From positions 62,001-126,000 of the forward strand of contig CALUZV010000006.1 of the NCBI GenBank assembly GCA_944325345.1: 64,000 nt of DNA, read 5' to 3'. Origin of the DNA: an uncultured Parabacteroides sp. GTDB lineage: Bacteria; Bacteroidota; Bacteroidia; Bacteroidales; Tannerellaceae. Below the pieces are notes generated by a model. The model searched no databases. It was not told the DNA's origin and worked only from the letters and a program-made list of their open reading frames with translations. Shown piece after piece: positions 16,741-25,012 of the stretch (position 1 is its first letter; every line of letters begins with the position of its first letter). The translations under genes were made by a program, and so were the position numbers.

Positions 16741-16885
16741 GCCGACGTGGTCGGGAAGCTGGATGCGCGTGCATCTTCTTTGCCGACGTGGTCGGGAAGC
16801 TAGATGCGCGTGAATCTTCTTTGCCGACGCCGTCGGGAAGCCGGATGCGCGTGAATCTACCTTCCCGACGGCGTCGGCAAAGCGG
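16740..16885. repeat. Ladder C: four 41-bp units of phased palindromes
   Basis: Palindromes TGCCGAC-GTG-GTCGGGA and relatives start at 16740, 16781, 16822 and 16863, exactly 41 bp apart; the last is the inverted form TCCCGAC-GGC-GTCGGCA. A second dyad GATGC-GCGT-GCATC is centred at 16768.5, the exact midpoint of the first two. The final unit overlaps the last eight codons of the minus-strand gene ending at 16857. Confidence 0.9.
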
Positions 16886-17618
16886 ATGCAAGCGAATCGG
16901 GACGCATGGGGAGCGGTTGTTTTTTCCGAAGGAGAGAATCGGGCGGCAACGTGTCGCGTCGGGTGGGGACGATGTCGGGCAACGGCAAGCCGTCCTCGTC
17001 GTAGCGCAGGGTATGATGCCTCTGACGGAGCTCCCGCTTGCGGACTTCCTGGCGGTAAGCACGTTGCTTCTGTTGCATGGCGAGCGAGGGCAGTTGGTCG
17101 TAGGTGCGGTGTGCCGTGGCATTCTTGCGGTTCTTCACCTTTTGGCGATAGGAAGGCGAGAGGGCGTAGCCCAGCGCGGCGGCAAGATTGAACGAGAGTC
17201 CGTCCATCTCGGGGGTAACCATCTGCTCGGCCTGTTTGTCTCGGTCGAAGGCCGAATAACGCGCAGCATCGCGCGGGTCGAGGTTTTGCCCGTAGAGCCA
17301 AAAGACTTGGGGCGGGAGTTCGCGGAGGGGGACGAGGTAGCGGCTCGTGTCGTCGCTTTTCCGCACATAGTCCGAGAAGTCGATGACGATGGGGAGCTTC
17401 GTCCCTTGGAGTTGCATCTGGCCGGCCGCCTCGGGCGCGACGTCGAGGAGGCGGCCCTCGCGGATGGCACGCTCGGTTTCGGGGTCGAGGCGCAACGTAT
17501 CTTTTCCCGACAGGATTCCGGAGAGCCACACCGAGTCGGCCTTGCTCCAAACTTGCGCCCGGAGCACCGCAGGGCAGGCGAGGGCTGCCAGGAGGCCGAT
17601 AAGGAGGTGGAATCTCAT
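16857..17618 (-). CDS. Secreted Bacteroidales protein of unknown function (DUF4858-like?)
   Basis: The 253-residue product has a signal peptide (MRFHLLIGLLAALACPAVLRAQ) and no recognised catalytic motif. Mid-protein sequence includes DFSDYVRKSDDTSRYLVPL and LSFNLAAALGYALSPSYRQK, followed by a very basic region (about 170-215). It resembles uncharacterised DUF4858-type proteins; this family name is from memory. The C-terminus ALPTPSGR is encoded by a palindrome unit of ladder C, so either the ladder invaded the end of the gene or the stop has moved. Confidence 0.7.
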   Translation of the reverse strand: MRFHLLIGLLAALACPAVLRAQVWSKADSVWLSGILSGKDTLRLDPETERAIREGRLLDVAPEAAGQMQLQGTKLPIVIDFSDYVRKSDDTSRYLVPLRELPPQVFWLYGQNLDPRDAARYSAFDRDKQAEQMVTPEMDGLSFNLAAALGYALSPSYRQKVKNRKNATAHRTYDQLPSLAMQQKQRAYRQEVRKRELRQRHHTLRYDEDGLPLPDIVPTRRDTLPPDSLLRKKQPLPMRPDSLASALPTPSGR

Positions 17619-17890
17619 GCCGGCAAAGTTAAAGCCGATGGTTTTGACCTCCGCGCGAAACGCTGCAAATCTTAGTCTGATTTAACAAACTTCGCCGCCG
17701 AGGGAACACTTCTTTGTACAACATCGGCGCACTGCTAAAAGCTGTGAAAGGGCGATGCCGATAAAATCCCGTCTGTCAGCGCGATAGAAGTATAATTAAC
17801 ATTTGAACCCCGCGATTTTCACTTTTCTTTGGAAAATATTAAACGAAAAGGCGCGTTATTTGTCATATCGTATCAGAGAAAGGATAGAAG

Positions 17891-19447
17891 ATGAAGAAAT
17901 CTACAATTTGGTTGCTTGCTATCGTGATGGCATTCGCGTTCGCCGGGTTGCTCTACTTGCAGATAAATTATGTAAGTATCATCCTTCGTACGCGGAGCGA
18001 ACAGTTCAACGAAACAGTCAAACGAAGCTTGCTCCAAGTGTCGAAAAACTTGGAATTGGATGAAACACGGAAGTATTTGGAAGACGACATCAAGCGCGGG
18101 CAGCACCAGTTCATGTACCAGAACGGCGTGCCGCAAGACCCGCTGGGCGAGATCATCAATCAGGAGAAATACCATCTGCAGATAACCGACTCGAACGGCG
18201 GCGTGCAACAAATCGAGCTGCATAGCTTCAGCAGCCAGAAGTTCACCCCGCGTTCGGCCTTGTCCCAGCAGCCTACGAGCGACATCGTAACGACGTCGAA
18301 GGATTTGCAGAAAACCCTGAAGCGGCGCTACCAATATCAGGGCGGCTTGATAGAGGAAGTGATTTACAACATCCTGCATACAGCCAACCTGCGTCCTATC
18401 GAGGAGCGGGTGGACTTCAAGGTCCTGAACAATTATTTAAAAACAGAATTTATTAACAACGGTTTGAACTTACCGTTCGTCTTTTCTGTTATCAATAAAG
18501 ATGGCAATGTAGTCTATCAGAGTAGCGACGAGGAGGCGAAGCCCTCGCCTTCGGATGTAATCACGCAGGTGTTGTTTCCGAATGACCCGCCCTCGCGACA
18601 GAATTACCTGAAGGTCTATTTCCCGACTAAGGGTGATTACTTGCGAAGTTCGATTACGTTCATCGTTCCGTCGGTTGTCTTCTCGACACTTCTGTTGATA
18701 ACGTTCATCTTTACTATCTATATTGTATTCCGCCAGAAGCGTCTGTCGGAAATGAAAAATGATTTCATCAACAACATGACACACGAGCTGAAAACGCCGG
18801 TATCCACCATCTCCCTCGCGGCTCAGATGCTGAAGGACTCGGATATCACGAAAAGCCCGGATGTCTTCCGCCATATCTCTACCGTCATCAATGACGAGAC
18901 GAAGCGCCTGAGCTTTCTGGTCGAAAAGGTTTTGCAAATGTCGCTTTTCGAACGTCAAAGGGCAGCGCTGAAGTTGAAAGAGCTTGACGCGAACGATTTG
19001 ATCGTATCAGTCGCTAATACTTTCGCGCTGAAAGTCGAGAAATATGGTGGCACGCTCGATATCGACCTCCAGGCCGAAGACTCGACGATTTACGTGGATG
19101 AAATGCATATAACGAACGTGTTGTTCAACTTGATGGATAATGCCGTGAAGTATCGCCGCCTCGAAACGCCGTTGAAACTCATGGCGCGGACGTGGAACGA
19201 GAATGGCAAACTGCTCATCTCGATAGAAGACAACGGCATTGGCATCAAGAAGGAATACCTGAAGAAAGTCTTCGACCGCTTCTTCCGGGTCCCGACGGGC
19301 AACAAGCACGATGTGAAAGGGTTTGGTCTTGGTCTGGCGTATGTGCGCAAGATTATCGAAGATCACAAAGGTTCGATTCGCGCCGAAAGCGGGAACGACA
19401 ATATAGGAACGAAATTTATTATAACTTTACCTCTTATTAAAAGTTAA
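17891..19447 (+). CDS. rprX: Sensor histidine kinase RprX
   Basis: The 518-residue kinase has an N-terminal membrane helix (TIWLLAIVMAFAFAGLLYLQ), a periplasmic sensor region (about 30-250), a second membrane helix (about 255-278, FIVPSVVFSTLLLITFIFTI) and a cytoplasmic kinase. The H box FINNMTHELKTPVSTI puts the phospho-accepting His near residue 297; N box (NLMDNAVKYR), G1 (IEDNGIGI) and G2 (GFGLGLAYV) are intact. It matches B. fragilis RprX and is followed 2 bases later by its regulator rprY. Confidence 0.93.
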   Translation: MKKSTIWLLAIVMAFAFAGLLYLQINYVSIILRTRSEQFNETVKRSLLQVSKNLELDETRKYLEDDIKRGQHQFMYQNGVPQDPLGEIINQEKYHLQITDSNGGVQQIELHSFSSQKFTPRSALSQQPTSDIVTTSKDLQKTLKRRYQYQGGLIEEVIYNILHTANLRPIEERVDFKVLNNYLKTEFINNGLNLPFVFSVINKDGNVVYQSSDEEAKPSPSDVITQVLFPNDPPSRQNYLKVYFPTKGDYLRSSITFIVPSVVFSTLLLITFIFTIYIVFRQKRLSEMKNDFINNMTHELKTPVSTISLAAQMLKDSDITKSPDVFRHISTVINDETKRLSFLVEKVLQMSLFERQRAALKLKELDANDLIVSVANTFALKVEKYGGTLDIDLQAEDSTIYVDEMHITNVLFNLMDNAVKYRRLETPLKLMARTWNENGKLLISIEDNGIGIKKEYLKKVFDRFFRVPTGNKHDVKGFGLGLAYVRKIIEDHKGSIRAESGNDNIGTKFIITLPLIKS

Positions 19448-19449
19448 TT

Positions 19450-20181
19450 ATGGAAGAAAAACTGAAAATCTTCTTTTGTGAAGACGATGAAAACTTGGGT
19501 ATGCTCTTAAGAGAATACTTGCAAGCTAAAGGGTATGTAACTGACCTCTTTGCTGATGGCGAAGCTGGCTACAAAGGTTTCACGAAGACGAAATACGACT
19601 TGTGCGTATTAGACGTGATGATGCCGAAGAAGGATGGTTTCGCTTTGGCTCAGGAAATCCGCTCCATCAATCCGGATATACCTATTATCTTCCTGACGGC
19701 TAAAACCATGAAGGAAGATATCCTCGAAGGTTTCAAGATTGGTGCCGACGATTACCTGACGAAGCCTTTCAGCATGGAAGAACTCTTGCTCCGTATCGAG
19801 GCTATCCTTCGCCGTGTGAAAGGAAAGAAAATGAAAGACATTCCTTTCTATAAACTGGGCAACTTCCTCTTCGATACGCAGAAGCAGACGCTGACTATCG
19901 GCGAGAAGATTACGAAGCTGACTACGAAGGAGTGCGAACTCTTGAGCCTCCTTTGTGCCCATGCCAACGAAATCTTGGAACGCAACTATGCGTTGAAGAC
20001 TATCTGGGTGGACGACAATTATTTCAATGCCCGCAGTATGGACGTGTACATCACGAAGTTGCGTAAGCTCTTGCGCGACGATCCGGGTATCGAAATTATC
20101 AATATCCACGGCAAAGGCTATAAGCTGATTACTCCTTCCGGCGATGAACAGGCTCGCGAAGAGGGTATCCAAGTATTATAA
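19450..20181 (+). CDS. rprY: Response regulator RprY (OmpR family)
   Basis: The 243-residue protein has a receiver domain (about 5-120: FFCEDDENLGMLLREYLQAK, DLCVLDVMMPKKDG with the phospho-Asp near 54, IIFLTAKT, DDYLTKPF) and a winged-helix DNA-binding domain (about 135-235: TTKECELLSLLCAHAN, NARSMDVYITKLRKLL). It matches RprY of Bacteroides and directly follows rprX. Confidence 0.95.
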   Translation: MEEKLKIFFCEDDENLGMLLREYLQAKGYVTDLFADGEAGYKGFTKTKYDLCVLDVMMPKKDGFALAQEIRSINPDIPIIFLTAKTMKEDILEGFKIGADDYLTKPFSMEELLLRIEAILRRVKGKKMKDIPFYKLGNFLFDTQKQTLTIGEKITKLTTKECELLSLLCAHANEILERNYALKTIWVDDNYFNARSMDVYITKLRKLLRDDPGIEIINIHGKGYKLITPSGDEQAREEGIQVL

Positions 20182-20218
20182 GGTATAGGGGAGCAATCCC
20201 CTCCTTAGTCGTTTGTTG

Positions 20219-20266
20219 AGGCACGGATGACGCGGACGAGGCGTAATCCGTGCCTTATTTTTTGCA
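20219..20266 (+). terminator. Terminator hairpin of rprXY
   Basis: AGGCACGGAT pairs with ATCCGTGCCT round a 17-base loop, followed by tattttttg. The arms use the same cacggat word as the hairpins near 2839 and 9249. Confidence 0.8.
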
Positions 20267-20283
20267 ACGTCGCAAAAGAATGA

Positions 20284-20291
20284 TACCTTTG
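20284..20291 (+). promoter_or_regulatory. -7 box for the toxin-antitoxin pair (TACCTTTG)
   Basis: TACCTTTG ends 28 bases before the ATG at 20320, favouring that ATG over the in-frame TTG at 20311. Confidence 0.6.
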
Positions 20292-20319
20292 TACTACAAA
20301 TATATAAGAATTGAAACCT

Positions 20320-20556
20320 ATGAGAGTTATTACATCATCCGAATTAAGGAATAACATGGATAAATATCTGGATTTGGCTATCAATGAGAATGTTCTTATC
20401 CAGCATGGTCAGAGCGAAACTCTTGTCTTGACGCGAGGAGATTATTTGGAGCCAGACGATGACTTGAAACGTGCTATTAGTGCACAAGAATTGCTTGTCG
20501 GCATTGAGGCAGACATAAGGAAAGCGTATAGGGAACGATATAAAGATAGGAAATGA
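20320..20556 (+). CDS. Phd/YefM-family antitoxin
   Basis: The 78-residue protein starts MRVITSSELRNNMDKYLDLA, the N-terminal DNA-binding fold of Phd/YefM antitoxins, followed by ENVLIQHGQSETLVLTRGDYL and a helical charged C-terminus that would bind the toxin. It overlaps the next gene by four bases (ATGA), standard for type II pairs. Such antitoxins usually repress their own operon. Confidence 0.85.
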   Translation: MRVITSSELRNNMDKYLDLAINENVLIQHGQSETLVLTRGDYLEPDDDLKRAISAQELLVGIEADIRKAYRERYKDRK

Positions 20557-20882
20557 AAGTTTTGTTTATGCCCGAAGTCCGGCAATACTTTCAAGAGTTG
20601 CAAGAAGTCCTTTTCGAAAAAGAATATTTTGGCCTTGAAGAATTTGCCGTTCAGTATGTTCGGGATTTAATCTTTGACATTGAAAAAACGCTTCCTCAGC
20701 GAGTGAGTAAGGTTGCTCCTCCGTTTTTCAACCGCTATGGACGAAATTTGCGTTATGCTACCTTCCGAAAGAACCGAAATACCCAATGGTATGCTTTCTT
20801 CAATAAATACCAAGAAAATGGTGATATTATTTACGTAGTGCGTTACATCAGCAACAATCATGTCATAGCTCAATATTTATAA
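20553..20882 (+). CDS. RelE/ParE-superfamily toxin
   Basis: The 109-residue protein begins MKVLFMPEVRQYFQELQEVL and ends with a beta-rich part (NLRYATFRKNRNTQWYAFFNKY, IIYVVRYISNNHVIAQYL) like ParE/RelE toxins encoded beside Phd-type antitoxins. The product is either an mRNA interferase or a gyrase inhibitor; the sequence alone does not decide. It is full length and looks functional. Confidence 0.8.
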   Translation: MKVLFMPEVRQYFQELQEVLFEKEYFGLEEFAVQYVRDLIFDIEKTLPQRVSKVAPPFFNRYGRNLRYATFRKNRNTQWYAFFNKYQENGDIIYVVRYISNNHVIAQYL

Positions 20883-20890
20883 TAGGAAAT

Positions 20891-20985
20891 AGATGTTCAC
20901 CCACGCCGACGCGGATGTTGAGGAAAATTTCCATAGATGTTCAGCCGCGCGGACGTAGATGTTGATGTATTTCCACGCAGGTTTC
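20891..20985. repeat. Ladder D (weak): two 44-bp degenerate repeats
   Basis: agatgttcac...gcggatgttga...tttcca recurs as agatgttcag...cgtagatgttga...tttcca, offset by 44 bp (20891 and 20935). The dyads are poor apart from CCGCGCGG. A separate palindrome GGTTTCG-tcccc-CGAAACC follows near 20991-21009. The stretch 20883-21072 holds no gene that I can see. Confidence 0.5.
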
Positions 20986-21072
20986 GTCCCCCGAAACCTA
21001 TGCTTTCGTTCAAAGAAAACGTAGTTCTGGAAAAAATTTCGCGTTTTTTCTTGCAGATTCATAAATCGTCCT

Positions 21073-21080
21073 TACCTTTG
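21073..21080 (+). promoter_or_regulatory. -7 box of the structured leader/ncRNA region (TACCTTTG)
   Basis: TACCTTTG predicts a start near 21085, almost 400 bases ahead of the next gene, so a long leader or a separate RNA is transcribed. Confidence 0.55.
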
Positions 21081-21154
21081 CATCGAATCCCGAGAGGATA
21101 GCGTTCCTCAACATTCGGAATTCGATATAAGATGTTATAGCATTTACGGAGATT

Positions 21155-21360
21155 ATTCCTATCCCTAAAAAATCGCCAATTTTTTTATCAAGTGGGAGTA
21201 ATAAACAATAAATGCTTGCGCTCTGGTGTATTCTTCTTTTTTAGGATTTAGAAAGAAAAAGAACTATACGAGATAGAGCGCGGGCTGTTGTTTTGGTTCA
21301 CTTGATGGGTGTTTGGCGATACCTTGGGATAGACCATAGACGACAGTTCCGCGCTTTTTT
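21155..21360 (+). ncRNA. 6S-like structured RNA candidate
   Basis: Four nested complementary pairs form one rod: CTATCCC/GGGATAG (21159-21165 with 21326-21332), ATCGCCA/TGGCGAT (21172-21178 with 21314-21320), ATCAAGTG/CACTTGAT (21187-21194 with 21299-21306) and GCGCTC/GAGCGC (21218-21223 with 21276-21281). They leave a large central bubble (23 and 17 unpaired bases) and a long apical arm. A closing stem, open bubble and apical arm at about 175-185 nt is the architecture of 6S RNA, which binds RNA polymerase holoenzyme. A T-run ends the element at 21361. A 5' hairpin (21082-21126) precedes it. An attenuator leader for the gene at 21467 is the alternative. Confidence 0.5.
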
Positions 21361-21466
21361 TGTGTCCTTCCGGTTCATAATTGAAGCCGGGGCTGTTCCC
21401 TCCCCGTAATTGTTGATAGAGAATTTATTAATACCTCAATATTAACAATTAAATTTTTAAACAATT

Positions 21467-24400
21467 ATGAACAAGAAAGTTTCTACAATTTTGACATGCG
21501 GGCTGATGCTTGGAGGCTCGCTGTTGAGTAGTTCGGCTTTTGCAAAAAACATTACTTTCCCATTAGGGGATGGCGTTGATGCTGTTACTAATGGCTCAGA
21601 AGTCGTATTTGCACAAAGTTTCGAACAAACAGATGGATCTATTCAAAAATGGGTATTGGGCTTTGAAAGAGATGGGAAAACTATCAAGGCAAGTTCTATC
21701 AATATCGAAGCAACAGAAATTGATGAAGCTAAGTTGAACAATTACAAATGGAAAGTTTTGGTCTCTAAATCAGATGTCCAAACGACACCTTTATATACAT
21801 TTGTAAATGTAGCAACAGGAGATACTTTGGCTTTTAATAAGTCTGATAATTCTTTGTGGACAAAAGGAGCCGACGATTCATACGCTAAAGATCAAAAGTA
21901 TTCTTTCCAATGGACTGATGCAGGTAAAGAATATAACGAGAAAAATGCAGAAGCCGGTTGGGATAGTGAACGTCGTTTCTTTAGTGCATTAGATGCAGCT
22001 TCAGGCAATTTTAATGCTATTCAATTGTATAAAGACCAAGCGATAGTAGCGAAATTAGTATCTAAAGGTTCTGACTTAGTCTGCAGCACTGTTCTCGCAA
22101 AAATAGCTGAAACACCAGCTACTGGCGAAGATGATTTGAATGCTCTTTATAACAACAAAGGCTTCAACTTGACTGCTGGTGAAGATGTTGATGATAACCT
22201 CTTTGAAGGTGATACTCGTATCTGGGCTTATGAACTTAATGTAACTAACAGCGATGGCTCTAAAGGTTACAAGATATCTGCTGCAGATGCAAACGGAAAG
22301 GATTTGTTTATCCCGAATGGTTTGTACTTCTTCACAAATCGTGTATTGAAAGATGGTGTAAACACCGTATCTAGCGCAGCTGATATTGACTGGTTGGCAT
22401 CTACTTTGATTGCAGTTTCTCCTGAAACTACTGTTGAATCTACAGTAAATGATCGCGATAAAGGTCAAGGCTTTAAGCTGATTACTGCTAAACTCGAAGA
22501 CTTCATTTTCCAAGAGAATACTTCGGAATATGTTGTAGGTGAAATGCCTATTGAAAATGCTTGCTTTAATGCAATGTACAACAATGCTGGTAAGTATGCT
22601 ATCCGCTTGGATAACTTCTATTATAAGAAGAATAGCAATGATGCAGCAGGTACTAAATTGGAACCGGCAAAGGTTGATTTGGTTGTTTTGAATTTCACTG
22701 ATGGTACAAAGAGCTTGAGCACAACTCCGGCAGGTGATGCATACGACTATATCTTCTCTTTGAGCGATTCATCTATCAAGGATGGTATCGAACTGTTGAA
22801 CAAAGAAAAGAAGGCTGCTGTTTACAACATTAAGTTTGTAGGCGGAACTTCTGATGATGCAGAATTGATTGGTAAGTATCTGACGATTGGTGTTGAAACA
22901 AATGCTAATGAAGTAGCAGCATCAGGTGATGACTTCGAATGGGTTGCTAAGGGTTCTGATATTGCTAAACTCAACTACCCGTCATTCCAGTACACTATTA
23001 CAGCTGTTGCTAAAGAAGCTGGAAAGGAAAATGATAAGGATGCTAAGTATGTAAACGTAACATTCACTAACCGTGAAACTAATAAGTCATTTACGGCTAA
23101 ATTGTTCCCGGAAGAAGGTGGTGCTAACTACTACTCTTTGGCATTCATTGGCGATGAAGAAGTTAGAGTTAAACCGGTTAATGTTAAACGTAATAGTTAT
23201 GGCGTAGAAGAAGCAAAAACTACAGATATAGAATTTGACGAAAACATCATCATAGAATTGATTCCTTCTACTGTTGATGAATACGCTGGATTCTTGAATG
23301 TAGCAGATAAGTCTGTTCGTACGATCCGTTTGGCTCGCGATAAGTTCGATACTTCTTATATGTGGTATGTGGGTGTAGAAGATAATTCATTATACGATGG
23401 TAATCAAGGAATCTTCTATAAAGATGCATACGATGCAGCACAATTCCAGTTGGTTAAGACGGCAGAAAAACCGAGTACAATTGCTCGTACGTATGTTTAC
23501 AATGCTGGTACAGGTTCTGTAAATGATGTAGTAAATGGCGATAAGGTTTCTGCTTACGTATATAAATTGCAATATTTGAATGACGGAACAGAAACTGGGT
23601 ACTATTTAGCTGATAAAGGAACCCAAGGTCCTCGTTTGGCTCAAGATGGTAACGACAAAGATGATGAATTTATCATCAAAGAAAATGCAGATGGTTCTGT
23701 ATCCTTATTCCGTTCAAGTGATGCGTTTGTATCAAGCACAAGTCTGCAAGTAACAAGTGCAGATAAGAATGTATCTATTGATGCAGAATTGACTGATGAT
23801 CTTGATTATGCTAAGTATTTGGATGCAGATGGAGGCGAACATCGTTCAGCGATTTATGCATATACTTCTTCTGATTTGAACCTGAAGACTTATCTCGATG
23901 ATGAAATCGACAATATGTCTTGGAATGAAGAAGGTCATGTAACATTGCAGAATGGTACAGAAGGTGTAATTGGAAATTATATCTCAGTTAATGAGTCTAA
24001 TGAAGCTGTCGTAGTTAATGCTGCCAACGAAACACTTTATCTGCACATGACAGATGAAGATGCTGTTGTTCCTTCATTCTACATTTCTAAGGGCATGGGC
24101 GAAGGCAGCAATGCATTGAGCGAACGTTTGTTCTTGTTCAACCCGACAGACTCTGTAGATTATTTGGTAACTGCTCCAGTTGATCCGAAGTATCAAGTTG
24201 CAAAATCAATGGTGAAAGCAATCTTCAAGGCCGGTACATTAGATGAATCTCGCGATACAATGACAATCTCTGTTAAGGGTGAAGTTCGTGAAATCGCTCA
24301 GAAATCTGACAATGACGGTACTTGGGCTGGTTTGGAACGCTTCAAATGGCAGATTATTGAGAGTGAAGATGCCGATAGTTACTACAATATCCGTCAGGTA

Positions 24401-24751
24401 GGTGCCTATACTGAAGATGGCACAAATTACAAGACTGGTTATTTAGCAAGCCACAATGAGAAATTGTACATCACTTCTGATAAGAAGAAAGCAATGTCAG
24501 TTTACGTTGAAGGCGTTGAAGCTCCTACCGCCAACGAGGGTGTTTCTGCAACCGAAGTTAAGGTCGTAGCATACGACGGTGCAATCAACATCAAGAACGC
24601 CGCCGGCAAGAACGTAGTAGTTTCTACTATCCTCGGCCAGATCGTTGCAAACGAAGTCTTGACATCTGACAACGCAACAATCAGCGTACCGGCTGGTATC
24701 GCAATCGTTAGCGTGGATGGTGAAGAAGCCGTAAAAGTCAGCGTACGCTAA
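21467..24751 (+). CDS. Large secreted protein with T9SS-like C-terminal sorting domain (DUF6383-like)
   Basis: The 1094-residue protein has a signal peptide (TILTCGLMLGGSLLSSSAFA) and a long, beta-rich, acidic body with no recognised catalytic domain. The last 75 residues (from EAPTANEGVSATEVKVVAYD through GQIVANEVL, VPAGIAIVSVDGEEAVKVSV) resemble type A T9SS sorting domains, specifically the DUF6383 type I associate with Parabacteroides. It is therefore probably exported across the outer membrane and anchored on the cell surface. The body is AT-rich while the final 220 bases are distinctly GC-richer. Confidence 0.75.
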   Translation: MNKKVSTILTCGLMLGGSLLSSSAFAKNITFPLGDGVDAVTNGSEVVFAQSFEQTDGSIQKWVLGFERDGKTIKASSINIEATEIDEAKLNNYKWKVLVSKSDVQTTPLYTFVNVATGDTLAFNKSDNSLWTKGADDSYAKDQKYSFQWTDAGKEYNEKNAEAGWDSERRFFSALDAASGNFNAIQLYKDQAIVAKLVSKGSDLVCSTVLAKIAETPATGEDDLNALYNNKGFNLTAGEDVDDNLFEGDTRIWAYELNVTNSDGSKGYKISAADANGKDLFIPNGLYFFTNRVLKDGVNTVSSAADIDWLASTLIAVSPETTVESTVNDRDKGQGFKLITAKLEDFIFQENTSEYVVGEMPIENACFNAMYNNAGKYAIRLDNFYYKKNSNDAAGTKLEPAKVDLVVLNFTDGTKSLSTTPAGDAYDYIFSLSDSSIKDGIELLNKEKKAAVYNIKFVGGTSDDAELIGKYLTIGVETNANEVAASGDDFEWVAKGSDIAKLNYPSFQYTITAVAKEAGKENDKDAKYVNVTFTNRETNKSFTAKLFPEEGGANYYSLAFIGDEEVRVKPVNVKRNSYGVEEAKTTDIEFDENIIIELIPSTVDEYAGFLNVADKSVRTIRLARDKFDTSYMWYVGVEDNSLYDGNQGIFYKDAYDAAQFQLVKTAEKPSTIARTYVYNAGTGSVNDVVNGDKVSAYVYKLQYLNDGTETGYYLADKGTQGPRLAQDGNDKDDEFIIKENADGSVSLFRSSDAFVSSTSLQVTSADKNVSIDAELTDDLDYAKYLDADGGEHRSAIYAYTSSDLNLKTYLDDEIDNMSWNEEGHVTLQNGTEGVIGNYISVNESNEAVVVNAANETLYLHMTDEDAVVPSFYISKGMGEGSNALSERLFLFNPTDSVDYLVTAPVDPKYQVAKSMVKAIFKAGTLDESRDTMTISVKGEVREIAQKSDNDGTWAGLERFKWQIIESEDADSYYNIRQVGAYTEDGTNYKTGYLASHNEKLYITSDKKKAMSVYVEGVEAPTANEGVSATEVKVVAYDGAINIKNAAGKNVVVSTILGQIVANEVLTSDNATISVPAGIAIVSVDGEEAVKVSVR

Positions 24752-24756
24752 CTCTA

Positions 24757-24842
24757 ATTGACAATTAACAATGGACAATTGACAATGATTGGGGGCAACC
24801 TGAAAATTGTCAATTGTCAATTCTCAATTGTCAATTGACAAG
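24757..24842. terminator. Low-complexity inverted repeat (acaattg words)
   Basis: gacaattaacaatggacaat words are mirrored by attgtcaattgtcaattctc words, forming a long hairpin after the T9SS cargo gene. Confidence 0.6.
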
Positions 24843-24966
24843 ATAAAGTAGCCCGTGAGGGTGAACGCTTTTAATTAGTATTAATAATAATAGTAGTGTA
24901 ATTGAAAAAGTTCTATCCGCCACAGTAAAAGTACTTTGTGAAAAGGAAAAGGCGGAAAAGTTTTAA

Positions 24967-25012
24967 AGGAAAATCCCTGCTTCTCGTCGGTGTGAGGCAG
25001 GGATTTTTGTTT
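24967..25012. terminator. Bidirectional terminator between convergent genes
   Basis: AAAATCCCTGC pairs with GCAGGGATTTT round a 15-base loop, with A/T runs on both sides. It separates the T9SS cargo gene from the minus-strand ATPase. Confidence 0.8.

Noticed and set aside
16663..17550. 295-residue frame across ladder C and the secreted protein gene
   Set aside because: It is Arg/Pro/Ala-rich, shifted relative to the gene with a signal peptide, and begins in repeats.
17803..18063. 86-residue frame before and overlapping rprX
   Set aside because: Mostly overlaps the start of rprX in another frame; no homology or ribosome-binding context stands out.
21467..24751. Giant adhesin with tandem repeats
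   Set aside because: I could not see clear internal sequence repeats, so I left it as a secreted protein with a sorting domain.
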